A DNA stretch of 64,000 nt, taken from the NCBI GenBank assembly GCA_963575745.1, contig CAUYUJ010012780.1:267501-331500 (forward strand), in the 5' to 3' direction. The notes below the pieces were generated by a model that worked only from the letters and a program-made list of their open reading frames with translations, searched no databases and was not told the DNA's origin. Shown here in pieces: positions 10,870-22,150 of the stretch. Positions within the stretch are counted from its first letter, which is position 1. The number at the start of each line of letters is the position of its first letter. Origin of the DNA: Prorocentrum cordatum (taxonomy: Eukaryota > Sar > Dinophyceae > Prorocentrales > Prorocentraceae). Both the position numbers and the translations under genes were made by a program.

Positions 10870-11663
10870 GGCCTCCCTCCTCCTCCTCCTCCTCCTCCTC
10901 CACCTCCTCCTCACCGTCGCCCGTTTTCGCACCCCTCACACGGGTCCGTGGCCCTGTAGAGAGCTCCGCCGAATGCCCAGGTGGCATGGTCCACATGGCG
11001 GCGCCGCACTATTTTGGCGAAGCCCTCACACGGAGCGTGGCCCTGTAAGGAGCTCCACCGAAGGCCCCAATGGCAAGGTCCGCATGGCGGCACCGTTCCA
11101 TTCTGGCGCACCCCTCACACCGTTCGTGGCCCCATAGGGAGCTCCACCGAAGGCCCCAGTGGCAGGGTCCACATGGCGGCGCTGCCTTATTCTGGCGCAT
11201 CATTCACACGGTTCGTGGCCGTGTAAGGAGCTCCACCGAAGACCCGAGTGGCAGGGTCCGCATGGCGGCACCGCTCCATTTTGGCGCAGCCCTCACACGG
11301 TTCGTGGCCCCATAGGGAGCACCACAAGAGGCCGCAAAGGCATGGTGCACATGGCGTCGCCGCACGAATTTTGGCGCACCCTTTCACAGTTCGTGGCCCT
11401 ATCGAGAGCTCCACCGAAGGCCCCTCGTGGCAGGGTCCACATGGCGGCGGCGCCGCCCCATTTTGGCGCACCCCTCGCACGGTTCGTGGCCCCATAGGGA
11501 GCTCCACCGAAGGCCCCAGTGGCAGGGTCCGCATGGTGGCGCCGCCCCATTTTTGAATACCCCTCACGCGGTTTGTGGCCCCATAAGGAACTACACCGAA
11601 AGCGGTACCCACAACGCGGTACTCATGACTGCGCATGGTCATGTCCTTCGCCAAGATATGTTG
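10870..11663 (-). mobile_element. Repeat family C, copy C1 (8 x ~90 bp)
   Basis: In family orientation (minus here) the copy runs from a head at 11663-11600 (TTGGCGAAGGACATGACC) through about eight ~88-90-bp units to a TCC tract at 10917-10878. Each unit carries GGCCCCATAGGGAGCTCC, CGAAGGCCCCAGTGGCAGGG and the palindrome GGCGGCGCCGCC. The conserved terminal tail (CCCAACACCACAGGATGG) found in C3 and C4 is missing, and LINE1 begins just beyond the TCC tract. Confidence 0.8.
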
Positions 11664-11689
11664 TTTGTTGCTTCTCTTGTTTGTTTTAT

Positions 11690-11712
11690 CTCTCTCTCTC
11701 TCTCTCTCGTGA
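11690..11712. repeat. TC microsatellite
   Basis: A short (TC)n run lies just outside C1 and is followed by more pyrimidine-rich DNA to about 11760. Confidence 0.9.
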
Positions 11713-11755
11713 ATGTTACCTCCCTCTCGCTCCTTCTCTCTCTCCCTCACCCCTC

Positions 11756-12035
11756 CTCCTCGACGGCCAAGGGGGCCTCAAGACGATCCAAGAGGGCCCC
11801 GCGACGGCCCAAGAGGCCCCCAGCACGGCACAAAAGGCCGCCCAAGGTGCCCCACGAGGGGCCCAAGAGGGGGAACCAAACCTTGCATGTCGAACGGTCC
11901 ACTCCCAAGATGGCACCCCAAAGCCCCCGGCAACTCCAAAGAGGCCTCGAGGAGGCCCAAACGAGGCCCAAAGAGACCACCAACAAGCTCCAAAGAGGCC
12001 CCCAAGAGGCTTCAAAACTGAATCCAAGTCCCCGA
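11756..12035 (+). repeat. Family A body fragment (CCAAGAGGCCCC words)
   Basis: Degenerate CCCAAGAGGCCCC-like words without the A head or tail. The reverse strand reads LGASW/GLLG-like peptides, as in every A body, which comes from the repeat and not from a gene. Confidence 0.6.
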
Positions 12036-12164
12036 GGCGGAGGCTGAGGCTGGAGGTGAGGCTGACGCTGCGCCTACGTCGTCCCAGGGGGGCGGCCCCG
12101 GGGCTAGGCGGTGGCGCCGGGGCGTCGGCATCATTCGAACGTCGCGTATCAGATCCAGGCCAAG

Positions 12165-12856
12165 TTATTGCATGCCATGCGGTTGTGTCGTTGTTGGACG
12201 TTTTGGGCAGGACACGTGCGAATCTCCCACAATTGCCCATATGTCCACATCTGGCACCACTGATTCCCATTCCTCTGCGCACGTCACACGATCAAAAACT
12301 GCAACGTCGTCAATCCACTGTTTGTGCGGTCGGTGTGGCGGGCGTTTCGCTTCGCATCGATACGTGTAATTAACGGATCCCACATCGAAACTTTGTTCTG
12401 TTCCACTTGCTTATGTCGTCGTGCACCATGGCAAATATAGACCTCCACTGTAACGTTGTTTGCAGCATTCACCAATCTTCCCACCCAGTGGCATCACAAC
12501 ATATTTCAATATGTTTGGTCGCGCGACGAACTGACTCGTGCAAGTTCGATGGCGGCGCGGTGCCGCTTTCGGCATAATCGGTGTCGTTGCTGCTGTTGCT
12601 GCTGCTGATCGTGCCGCTGTTGTTTCTACCAATGTCATTGTTCGAAACCGCGTTCGTGCTGTCGGCCCGGCATCCTATAGCCAGACCTGCTCTGGTGCGT
12701 GGGGCCTGGCGTCGTGGAGATCCAACGATTAGCCTTAACATGTGGTGTTGAGGACCGCAACCGTGACTGCAACGGAAGTGTCAATGTCCAAAAATCAACA
12801 CAATTAAATAACGTTGCAGAGACGGTGCCGTGAAATAGCTGTAAACGATCCTTCAA
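12165..12856 (-). pseudogene. LINE4 thumb and C-terminal region
   Basis: LKDRLQLFHGTVSATLFN with DFWTLT (12856 onward) is the thumb step typical of LINE pols. MLRLIVGSPRRQAPRTR follows in another frame. The C-terminal RPPHRPHKQWIDDV lies at about 12345-12300 and is followed by a Trp/Glu-rich tail ending near 12165. Several frame changes occur. Confidence 0.7.
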
Positions 12857-13099
12857 TGAATACGAACGTGCAGTAAATTCGTGGTTGGACAGGCAACGTT
12901 GTCCGAGGCAAATTTGATTCGGGAATCAGCCTCTATCGCGGCCAGATTGCAAAACAAATGACAGTACTTCCATGTTTGTTTCCAGTCGACAAATGTGTGT
13001 TCAGGGTGACCACGCGGCCGCCGATATTCCACATGGTTCAATATCTAGGTTCTCCCAGGATGGATCTCGAGACCAGCAGGCTGCGCAGCATCCATCACA

Positions 13100-13623
13100 T
13101 CATGGATCATGGCTCTTACCTGCCTGAATGGGGTCGCAATCAATGGACGGTTGGTACTTAAGCCAACCACAATTCCCGGCTACATTTATTCCGTACTTCC
13201 AGTGGGCCCATTTCGCGCGAAATTCTGCGAACACACCGTCTGACAGCCAATTGCACGACAGTGAACTCAAAGGGTCGCCCTGCTCAGTCCCACGCCTCAT
13301 TGAACATATGTTGCTGCAAACGACCGTTTTGACGCAGGCTGCCTGGTCTGTTTACATGCCCGCAATGAGATTGTTATATGATTTGGAGCGCCATGCGCGC
13401 GCATAGCCTCCATACTTATTTGTTTGAGAAAGTGTCAAATGCTTTCCTGCATTCCAATATAACCACCCACGCTGGGAGTTGGAGCTCCCTGGCCTTTTTC
13501 CTGTAGAACAGCGGCGGGGGCCAGCAAATGGTCGTCATCTGTACGGAAGCGGCGCTAGGATCTAGCTTGCTCGGTCGGCTGCTGTGACTCCAGGTTGGGT
13601 TCCCACATGTTGCACACCAATCG
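13100..13623 (-). pseudogene. LINE4 RT, central part
   Basis: Reading resumes beyond C2 with FRLVCNMWEPNLE. After stops come RRFRTDDDHLLA, a degraded motif A region, then RRGTEQGDPLSSLS, the conserved RT motif B of this LINE type, and FAEFRAKWAHWKYGINV. The expected YADD box is not intact (degenerate IDCD near 13130). The order matches an RT continued from 14887. Confidence 0.75.
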
Positions 13624-13628
13624 GAAAC

Positions 13629-14708
13629 CTAGCCTGTCGAAGGGCCCAACCATATGCAAGTTTGAATACCGCCGTTGCTAGTATCGGCCTTGGTTGATCG
13701 CCCTATGGGGCCGCGACGCGCGTGAAGGGTGTGCCGACATGGGGCGGGGCCGCCATGCGGGCGCTGCTATTGGGGCCTGACGTAGAGCCCCCAGTTCTGA
13801 TCGGGCCACGAAACGTGTGAGGGGTGTGCCGACATAGGGCGGCGCCGCCATGCGGACTCCACGAAACGTGTGAAAGGGTGTGCCACACTCGGGCGGCGCC
13901 GCCATGCGGACTGCGCCATTGGGGCCTCAGGTGGAGCTCCCCATGACGCCACGAAACGTGTGAGGGGTGTGTGCCAAAATGGGGCGGCGCCGCCACTGGC
14001 ACTGCGCCACTGGGACCTTAGGTGGAATTCCTCATGAGGCCACGAAACGTGCGAGCGGTGTTCCAAAATGAGGCGGCGGCGCCGCCGCCATACGGACTGC
14101 GCCATTGGGAAATCACGTGGACCTCCCAACGAGGCCACGAAACGTGCGAAGTGTGTTCCAAACCGGGGCGGCGACGCCATGCGGACTGCGCCACTGGGAC
14201 CTCAGGTGGAACTCCCTATGGGGCCACGAAGCGCGTGAGGAGTGTGCCACAATGGGGCGGCGCCGCCATGCTGAACTCCCAATGAGGCGACGAAACGTGT
14301 GAGGGGTGTTCCAAAATGAGGCAACGCTGCCATACGGACTGCGCCACTGGGACCTTAGGTGGAGCTCCCTTGGGGCCACGAAAGCTGTGAGGGGTGTGCC
14401 GACGTGGGGCGGTGCCGCCATGCGGACTGCCCAACTGGGAACTCAGGTGGATCTCTGTATGGGGCCACGAAGCGTGCGAAAGATGTGCCACAATCGGGCG
14501 GCGCCGCCATGCGGACTGCGCCACTGGGACCTCGGGTGGAACTCCCCATAGGGGCCACGAAGCGTGTATGGGTCAGACGAAGGCGCTGACGATAATGGTG
14601 ATGATGACGACGGTGGGGGTGACGATGGCCATGATGGTGATGATGATGACGGCCATGATGATGATGACGACGATCACGATGACTATGATGATGATAATGA
14701 TAATGATA

Positions 14709-14788
<80 letters not shown>

Positions 14789-14881
14789 AGGCGGAGGGAG
14801 GGGGGAGGAAAGGAATAGGAGGAGGACGGACGCGCGGCGCAGTCTCTTCAAAACGATGACCCAACACCACAAGATGGTTGA
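13629..14881 (+). mobile_element. Repeat family C, copy C2, inserted in LINE4
   Basis: The head is TAGCCTGTCGAAGG at 13629 followed by CCCAACCATATGCA. About ten diverged ~90-bp units follow (GGGGCCACGAAACGTGTGAG, GGGGCGGCGCCGCCATGCGG). A long GAT microsatellite (about 14590-14790) comes next, and then the tail, CTTCAAAACGATGACCCAAC followed by ACCACAAGATGGTT. GAAAC occurs on both sides (13624-13628 and 14882-14886) as a candidate target duplication. LINE4 RT sequence lies on both sides, so this is an insertion. The units differ from those of C1, C3 and C4 by a copy-specific consensus. Confidence 0.8.
14590..14790. repeat. GAT microsatellite inside C2
   Basis: Mostly GAT triplets with AAT and GAC interruptions. 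It occupies the place where C3 and C4 have TCC/GGA tracts, so the simple repeat before the tail is a structural slot whose sequence varies between copies. Confidence 0.95.
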
Positions 14882-14886
14882 GAAAC

Positions 14887-15715
14887 GGGCTCAAAATGTC
14901 CGGTACATGAACGAGATCGACCGGTCGTTTTGCGGTAGCTCCGGCTCCCCAGATGTTGGGGGGAAGCACGATAACGTGGGTGTGATTTGAATGGCCAGGT
15001 GTTATCTCGCAATCAATGACAACATCGTTAAAGAAGTTCCGCAATGCATTCCTCAGCGCCTCCCCTCCGCACATGAGCATTTAAGCTGCTATTCCACTGG
15101 TGTCCGCTGCTTTGCCGTTGTTCAGCTGCTTGGGTACCTGCAGCAGTTCGTCGTCACTGAGAGGTGGAACGGTCTTACCTTCTTCTGCGCCGCCAAGCGT
15201 GGAAGGGTCGAGTCCAAGACCTGTGGGTTCTGAGTACAAAGACGCAACAAAAAATCACAAATGCATCGGCGATGTCCCGTCTGTCGTGCGCATGTTCGCC
15301 GGGAGCTGACTGCATCGGCGTGATGATCATTTTTTGCATTTTTGATCCCGCCTATTTTGTTTGACCCCTGGAATTCTGTAAAGATCGTTTTGGTCCTGTT
15401 GTGCCCGTTCCACATGCCTGCCTCGCGAATCTCTGGCCGGATGGATTTGCTGATCTGTTGTCTCAACGCCGCATTTGTATTCCCAAGTTGTCTGCGCTGT
15501 TGGATGAGATCGTGTAGTTGCTCCGAAGATGCGATGCCGCAACGGACCGTTTGCCCTTTCACTGTGCACCCTAAGTTGCGCAATGCGCTCCGCGTTCCGT
15601 AATTGGTTGTTGTATGACATCGTATCTGGATTGGATTCCACCCGTGCCGTCGTCGTTCGCAAGTGCATGGACCACCTTCTGCTGCGCATACAACGTCGTG
15701 TCTGCAGGTGGCCAC
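14887..15715 (-). pseudogene. LINE4 RT, N-terminal half
   Basis: The pre-RT region (15715-15122) is recognisable by an SSRR block and an FLLRLCT block near 15240. After a frame change comes CGGEALRNALRNFF (about 15070-15030), then THVIVLPPN and RPVDLVHVPDILSPF. This corresponds to the segment that in related elements runs into the RPI..LP..YKLF step. The domain stops at 14887 where C2 begins. Confidence 0.7.
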
Positions 15716-15929
15716 GGCGATGCACTGACGTTTTTCCTGGGAATGTTGATCTTGCGGTACAAATTGTTGTCTGAAAGCGGCCTCTGTTTGAGAATGCGGC
15801 TCCGCAGCACCACGTCGGGATTGTCAGAACCCATATTCATTGTTGAAGAAGCAACACAATCCGTCGCAATATCCCCAAAGACACGTGGGCGTACAAATGT
15901 GAACGATCTGCCGAAGGCCGTGCCGTGAG

Positions 15930-16570
15930 CTATGGTAGTACGTCGGTAATAGATGAGGCCGTTTGGGGAACATCGTATTTGGAATAACCAAATTGTGTGT
16001 TTGCCGACCGCTTAAGCCACTGCCCTCTTACATCGCCGAGTCCATGCGCATGCTTACCATATACTCGCCTATTGTCCATGTCGCTTGCCGGCTCGATTTG
16101 GGCATCACAATCCGCACCCATGAAGATATGCAACTTGTCCCGTGCACCTGCCTTGACAATGAGAGACAATTCGTCGTACACGTCCTGCACGGCTCGATTC
16201 GCATATTTTTGGTGCGGGATATGTGCCGTCAGAAATCTCAGCTACTACGTTTTGTTTCGTATGTTCATGTATGCAATGCGAGCGTTGATCAGCACAATTT
16301 GTTTGAAGCAGCGAGCCCACCGTGCCTGTAACAGAATTCCAACCCCATGCTTGTATGGCACCACACCCGACCCAGAATACATATGTCCACCCTCCACTGT
16401 AAAGATCTCGTTTTTTTTCTGGGCGCGTCGTCTTTGTTGAGAAGTACTGCATCCCAATCGCAATTGACCAGTTCCCCAAGTAGTTCTGCAAACGTGTCGT
16501 CTCAAGTGAGACCTCGGATATCTTTGTGAAGTGCCACGAGGCACCCTAACCCTAACCTGCATCCAAGAGG
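15930..16570 (-). pseudogene. LINE4 APE endonuclease domain
   Basis: In three frames in succession: a block with YSGSGVVPYKHGVGILL, then VVAEISDGTYPAP (the usual S/T-x-Y-x-P step of these domains), then DVYDELSLIVKAG, IFMGADCDAQIEP and YGKHAHGLGDVRGQWL. The GDFNA catalytic motif reads GADCDA, so the Asn expected in the active site is changed. APE endonucleases nick the target DNA for target-primed reverse transcription. Confidence 0.75.
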
Positions 16571-16918
16571 CTTGTGAACCACAACCGGTCACGGTGGCGG
16601 GAAGGGCCGAAGGCCCTTAGATATTGTGAAACTCGATTAACATTGATGTGCTCCCCGTGCTGAGTCGAATAATCGTTATCACCTCTCCCCGCGATCCGTC
16701 GCACTCTACGAAAGTCCTCTGCTCTGGCGACCACGGATGCCGTGCCAACCGAACTACACCGACTCGACCATTGACATACGATTGTATCGGAATGACCAGA
16801 ATCGGAGAAAGCCGAGCCAGCACGGCACGACGAAAGAACCCATTGGGCGAAACGGCAAGACGCGCTGGAGCCAGTCGAGGAACCCTCAGAACACCGCAAT
16901 CGACGCCCAGGCCCCTCA

Positions 16919-17165
16919 GGGGCTCCATCCTGGGTCAACTCATCAAGCCGCCTCCGGCCGTGGCGAAGAGAACCACCCCCCAAACCCCCAAAGCACTCTC
17001 GAAACGACGACGTCGTACAGCCAACTGAACGAAAGAAGGCTCCATCCAGGGTCAACTGTCCGAGCCGCCTGCGGCCGTGTCGAAGAGACCCTCCAGAACA
17101 CCCCCCAAACACCCTCGCAACGACGTCGTCGTAAAGCAACTGCGCGACACAACGGTAAATCAAAA
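16919..17165 (+). repeat. Tandem duplication, 2 x ~123 bp
   Basis: CTCCATCC.GGGTCAACT, GCCGCCT.CGGCCGTG and ACGACGTCGTCGTA occur in the same order at about 16920-17030 and 17041-17150. The two units are diverged and no gene is recognised. Confidence 0.75.
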
Positions 17166-17171
17166 GGTCGC

Positions 17172-17410
17172 CGTCGCTCGGACGTCCCTTTCCCGTGCAT
17201 GTTTGCGGTCTCGGGCGTGTTTGTCTTGTTGCTCGATGCGCCAGGATGTTCCTCGAGCTCGATGGTCCTCGTCGAGAAAATCTTGCCGACGCTCGGCCGT
17301 ACAGTCCCTGTGCATTTTCCGGCTTCGTGCGTGTTTTTTTGGGTTGCTCGATGATCGTAGATGCTCCTCAATGGTCCTCGCCGAAGAAACAATGCACACG
17401 TCCGAACTAA
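17172..17410 (+). repeat. Family K, two tandem copies (K1, K2)
   Basis: Each ~115-120-bp unit has CGCTCGG.CGT.CC.TTCCCGTGCAT, then TTGCTCGATG and ATGCTCCTC.ATGGTCCTCG, and K2 ends CACACGTCCG. Related units are at 39863-39985 (K3) and 40221-40338 (K4). Downstream (about 17500-17590) a CAGGATCCTGCA and CGGCGCTCTG segment also recurs after K3 (about 40010-40045), so the repeat extends beyond the unit. Confidence 0.7.
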
Positions 17411-17751
17411 ACCAATGAACTGAAGGCCTGCCTCTGGGATCCACTGACCCGGGCCAATCCAGACCCAGGCCGGTCAGGCCCCGCAGGAACCTGCAGGAGC
17501 CCGCAGGATCCTGCACTCAAGCCCGGGCCAATGCACCCCTGGCCCCGCAGAGTCCTGCCACACCCGGCGCTCTGACTGACCCCCGTTCGAAGTGACCCCC
17601 GCGCGCACTGAGCACCCGGGGCCGCATCCTCTGCCGCGCCAACGGTGCGGCGGGGCCTCGCCGCCGCCGTCCGTGCTCATCGGAGGCAGCTGCGCCTCCT
17701 CGGGGCGCTCAGGCACGGCGAGGCTCGGGGGGACGCAAGCCGGCGATAAGC

Positions 17752-17925
17752 CCCGGGGGGGAAGTGAGAAGGGGCGGGCCTTCTCAGAAGGCTCGGAAGG
17801 CTCCTGGCCTTCTGAGAAATGTTTTGAGCCTTCCCCGAAGACACAGAACACCTCTCAGAAGGCGCGAAGGCTTCTGAGAAGTCCCGCCCCCTTCTGGGAA
17901 GCTCTTCCATTTCTCACTTCCCCCC
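17752..17925. repeat. Family B, copy 2
   Basis: GGGGGGAAGTGAGAAGGGGC is followed by CCTTCTCAGAAGG, CCTTCTGAGAAA, TTCCCCGAAGAC and further CTTCTGAGAAG words. It matches 5600-5752 over most of its length. Confidence 0.75.
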
Positions 17926-17937
17926 CTCGCTCGCCGC

Positions 17938-18200
17938 CGAGTAAGACTCGGGCTCGGGGCCAGGGCGAAGATTAATCGAGAATCTCTGAGATATCGCAAC
18001 TCTGGAGGATGTATTTGGGCGCCGCGGCCTTCTCTGGGCGTTCCAGCTCGCTCTGGAACAGGTTCATCCTCGTCGCGGCCCTGCCCGAACCATGTCGGCC
18101 ACACCCCTCCAGACGTAAGACTCGGGTTCGGAAAGTCATGGAAATTACGAGACCCGCTCCGTAATTTGACGCGAACTCCCGCTGCAGACATCCCACGAAA
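17938..18200 (+). repeat. Family H, copy H1
   Basis: AATCGAGAATCTCTGAGAT, then GAGGATGTATTTGGGC and GCCGCGGCCTTCTC. A hairpin follows (GTTCCAG and CTGGAAC, 18040-18059). Downstream CGTAAGACTCGG and CCGCTGCAGACATCCCACGA also occur with H3, where they lie upstream. Related copies are at 24520-24680, 35587-36010 and 41195-41260. Confidence 0.7.
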
Positions 18201-18860
18201 ACGTGCCCCTCAAAATCCGGGACGCTGACATGCGTTATGGATCCGTGGGTAGCCGCTGCCGCCCGACTTGGCAACGGAAAATGGAGAAGACGTGGGACCC
18301 GTCGCGAATCCACGCGCCTGGACCCGTGCTTGCGCTTCCTCGCGAGGAGGCCACCGGCCACGACCACGACGCGAGCGGGCGTCGCTCAGAAGCACGAGTC
18401 GCCAGACTATCCTGACACAGCGTCGGGCGAGCGGAGCTCGTGAGTCGCCACCCGACGGAGTCGGCCGCTCCAGGCACCAGGGCACTGACAAACTCCTTGG
18501 ATCACTGACGCAATTCTACACAACAGCGAGACACATGTGTCGAACAACCTCCCGCCTAACATGGGAGGCTGCGGGCCCCGGAAAACGAAGGGGAAAGGAG
18601 AAAGGTCGGAAAAGGAAAGAAGGAATAGGGGGAAATCGAATGACCGTCGCCCGCTTCCCCCTCGCCTTCCCTCCCTCTTATGGGTACGGCTACCTGCTTT
18701 TCCGCCGAAGATTGCGGTGCATGCTGAACCGTTGATGGACAATGCCGTGTCCGTTGTAGTCGCGCGTTACATCCGGCAGATTTCGGGGTGGGTTATCTGA
18801 CGGTGCTGAGATATGACAGGCTGCTGCGCCCTGTTGGCCCCCCAGTCAGAGCCAGCCAAG
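18201..18860. other. No gene seen
   Basis: A mixed-composition region with a short purine-rich stretch near 18580-18640. Frames are short and overlap on both strands. Confidence 0.4.
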
Positions 18861-19200
18861 GAATATATTGGGACCTCTTTGGGGCTTTCTGAGGGCTCTG
18901 TTGTGGGTCATCTTTGGAGTCCAGCAGCCTCTGTGGGGCACCTTGGGGCCTCTGGAGGCCGCTTCTATGGTTTTCTCGAACATGTTTATGTTATTTGGGG
19001 CTCTTGGGTCCATCTTGAGGGCTCTTCGGGGCAGCGTGGGGCGTGGCGTCTTGGGGCCGCTGGAGGCCACTTTGCGACAGTCTTGGAGCAAACTTGCAGC
19101 CTCTGGGGGCCATCCTGAGGCCATTTGGGACAGATTGGAAGGAAAACGCGCGACTGATGACCGAGCGCACGTGTTGCTTTCTCGGAGCCTTCGGGCCCGT
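18861..19200 (-). repeat. Family A body fragment, reverse orientation
   Basis: GGGGCCTCTTTGGGG-like words (the complement of CCAAGAGGCCCC) repeat through this stretch, just upstream of A2. No A head or tail is present on this strand. Confidence 0.6.
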
Positions 19201-19223
19201 GGTAGATTGTTGGGGCCCTCTTG

Positions 19224-20264
19224 AATCCCACCAGCCCTTTAGGCGACAAATGCTCTAACGAGAGCCTTTTTCCTCTTCCATAGCACCTCTTCCATCCGGG
19301 GAGGGGAACCCTCCCCCTCCCCTCCTGGGCAGCGAGGTGTCAGAGGGTCCTTGTTCGGCCCCTGGGAGGGCCAATTTCTGACACCCCCCACGAGGATCGC
19401 GGCCCCCGAGGGGGCGACGAACATCGAGAACCCCCCTTTCTTGACCGACCGCCTCCGTGATGGCCCCAAGAGGCCCTCCATGGCTCCCAAGAGGCCCCCA
19501 AGAGGGTCCCACGAGCGCCCCAAGAGGCCCCCAAAGGCCTCCAAGAGGCCCCCGAGAGGTCCCATAAGAGGCCCCCGAGTAGTCCCCAAGCGGCCTCAGA
19601 GAGCCCAAGATGATCTCCAAGGTGGCTCAAGATAGTCCAAGCTGGCTCAAGATTTTCTGTTCGGAGGAGCATGAGATGGGAGCCGACAATTAGAATATAC
19701 ACGCTAGCTATCACGCACACGCCGGCTGGAGTGGACAAATCCTGCCCTCCTGGACCGACGGACGCAGACGCAAGATGGTCCCAAGATGGTCCCAAGATGG
19801 TCAAGATGGTTCAAGATGGCCCCAAGATGCCCCAAGAAGCCCCAAGACCGCTCCACGACGGTTTAAGATGGCCACGGAGACTCCCCAGGAGGCCGCCAAG
19901 AGGCCAACATCCTCCAAAAACCTAAAAGGAAATCAGTGAATTTGGCCTTCTCGCCTTTTTGCTTTCGATGGCATTCCAGGGCCTCAAGATGCCTCCTCCT
20001 CACTCTCGTTGTCCTCGTCCTCCTCATCCTCGTCCTCCTTCTCCTCGCCTCGCTCCTCTTGCCTCCTCCCTCCTCCTCCTGCTCCTCCTCCTTCTCCTCC
20101 GCCTATTCGCCCCCCCCCCCCACGCGGGCCCGGAGATGGCCCCAACACGCCGTCCAGGCCGGCCTCCCTCTCTGTTTGACTATGCGCGTCTCTTCCTCTC
20201 TCCCCCCGTTAGTTCTCATGGGCAGCGTTTCTGGATGGGCTGGTGGGGGTACGCGCAGCGTCAA
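19224..20264 (+). mobile_element. Repeat family A, copy A2
   Basis: The head AATCCCACCAGCCCT at 19224 matches A1. TTCCTCTTCCAT and GGGGAGGGG follow, then GAGGTGTCAGAGGGTCC, a degenerate TGACCGACCGCCTCC box and a body of CCAAGAGGCCCC words. The second half contains a TCC/CTC tract (about 20000-20105). The tail has TTTCTGGATGGGCTGGTGGG (20230) and ends GCGTCAA at 20264, but lacks the CTGATCGAGG part seen in A1 and A3. Confidence 0.65.
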
Positions 20265-20694
20265 TTGACTAGGAGCGTCCCTGGGGCAACATTGTCCCGT
20301 CTGGAGCTCTTTGGGCTGTCTCTGGAATCCCCTTGAGCGTTTCGGAAGGCTTTCGGGCCCTCTTGACTGCCTCCTTGCGTCCTTATGGGAATCCTTCTGA
20401 AATCTAGAGCGGCCGGGAGCCGGGGCAACTCCGTTGCATACACTCTGACTTTGGCATGCCTGGAGAGAAGGGGGAAACCATGGACATGACGAGCAAGAAG
20501 AATAATAATAAGACTAAGAAGAAGAAGAAAAAAATAAAAATAACGGCGACAACAACCACTAGTAAGACAACACAACAGGAGGAACTATCTGAGCCTTGTG
20601 CACCCAAGGGTGCAGCCTGATTGTTGACGGTTTGCTCAGAATTGTTTCCCTATGATCTTGCAAGCGGCAAAGGGATGCAAAAACACGGATGAGC
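20265..20694. other. No gene seen
   Basis: Ordinary DNA followed by an A-rich purine stretch (about 20490-20560). No open frame of interest. Confidence 0.4.
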
Positions 20695-20808
20695 GGGAGG
20701 AGGAGGAGGAGGAGGAGGAGGAGGAGGAGGAGGAGGAGGAGGAGGGGGAGGAGGAGGAGGAGGAGGAGGAGGAGGAGGAGGAGGAGGAGGAGGAGGAGGA
20801 GGACGAGG
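20695..20808. repeat. GGA microsatellite
   Basis: A nearly pure (GGA)n run of about 110 bp. The poly-Glu, poly-Leu and poly-Ser frames through it are artefacts. Confidence 0.97.
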
Positions 20809-22150
20809 CAGCCGCGCACATATCGGCGAGCGTGATTGAAAGCCGAACGCCCGACGCGCCCACTGTTCGTGAGGGGCTACCTGCAGCACGCCCGCACGTC
20901 TCGGGTCGGACGACCTGTGGGATAGCAGAGGAGGAAAGTTGGCGGATCACCCAACGCAGCTGGCTTCCCCAGAGCATCCCGGCGCAGGAGGCGGCCACGC
21001 TCCGGGGAAAGCGACCGGCGGCGGGGCCGAAACTGGCTGCATGCAGCAGACGTCATAACCCCGCTCCTCTCACCCCCCCTCCTATCCCCTCTTCCTCCCC
21101 TCCCTCCTCCCCCCTCTCCCCACCTTCTCCTATCCCTGCTTCTCCCCCCCCCTCTCCACTCCTTCCTTGCGTCGTCGTTCCCACTGTCTCTCCTCCCCCA
21201 CTCCCCGTCTTCCCCTCCTCCAAACTCTTTCGAAAACGTGTTGAAACTATATTGTGAAAGCAACGGGGATCGTCCTCCTCCTACTCCTGCAACTCCTGTC
21301 CTCCCTCCATCCCGACGCCCTGGTCAGGACATGGGTTATGCCTCCATCGTTCTTCGTGCTCCTCATCGTCGCTTCATCACTTATCGCCTTCCCCGCAGGC
21401 AAGCAGACTTCTACGGCTCCTCGAACTCGTCGCCTGGAACTACTGCGTCCGACGTGTAGTAATAGTTCGTCCGCCTGCGCGATTCGGCTCCGCCACAATT
21501 TCGCTTTTCGCTCGAGTCCTCCCTCCCGCCTTCGTGCCGACCTCCTCGCTCATATTCGCCCTGCTCCTTCCTCTCCCCATCTTCCCCCTCCTTCTCCTCC
21601 TCCTCGCCCTCCAGCTCTCACACTCCTCCTCAATGGCACTCCCTCTCCTCGGCCTCCTGCCCCTCTACAGCGGGCTCTGCCTCGTCAGTCACATTGACTG
21701 CCCGCATCCTTCCTCCACTCGGAGCAGAGCCGATCATGCCTTGCAACGTTGGATGCCACAAAGCAGGCTGACAGAGAGATGCCCGTGCCTCACTCGCTAC
21801 TCCCTTATTCTCCGTACGCCGCCTACCCGCACTTGCCCCCAAGGGTCAAGGGGGGCTCCCAACGCAAACTCGGAGGCTTGCGAGGGGCCGCATCCTGAGG
21901 CAACAGTCTGCGGTGGCCGGAAGGCCTCGGAGGGGACCAGTCAGTCCTCGGAAGCTCAATCCTGGCAATTTTGACCGATCGACCCGAGCCGTCGTCTTGG
22001 ACTGCCCGCCCGCGATATCACGCGAAGGCCGCAGGCAACAATACAAAACGCCCTGGTGGACATGAAATGAAAACTGACGTTCGAGTGGCATGGCCGTTCA
22101 GCTGCCGCAAAATGAACGCTCGAAGTTATACCACAGGCTCAAATAGACAT
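20809..22150. other. No gene seen; pyrimidine-rich tract
   Basis: A strongly C/T-rich plus strand lies at about 21055-21230 and again at 21560-21640. No domain is recognisable in the open frames. Confidence 0.4.

Larger units (their letters stand above)
12165..16570 (-). mobile_element. LINE4: APE-type non-LTR retrotransposon interrupted by C2
   Basis: From 16570 downward the minus strand shows an APE endonuclease, reverse transcriptase, thumb, and a C-terminal block with RPPHRPHKQWIDDV, which resembles the GRPxxRWxDDI segment of many LINE pol proteins. Many stops and frame changes make it a pseudogene. C2 (13629-14881) splits the RT. Without C2 the remnant is about 3.15 kb. Base composition is lower in GC than in LINE1 or LINE2, which fits an older copy. 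Confidence 0.8.

Noticed and set aside
16549-16562. CCCTAACCCTAACC, telomere-like
   Set aside because: Only about two repeats, of TTAGGG rather than the TTTAGGG type expected in dinoflagellates; too short to support an interstitial telomere.
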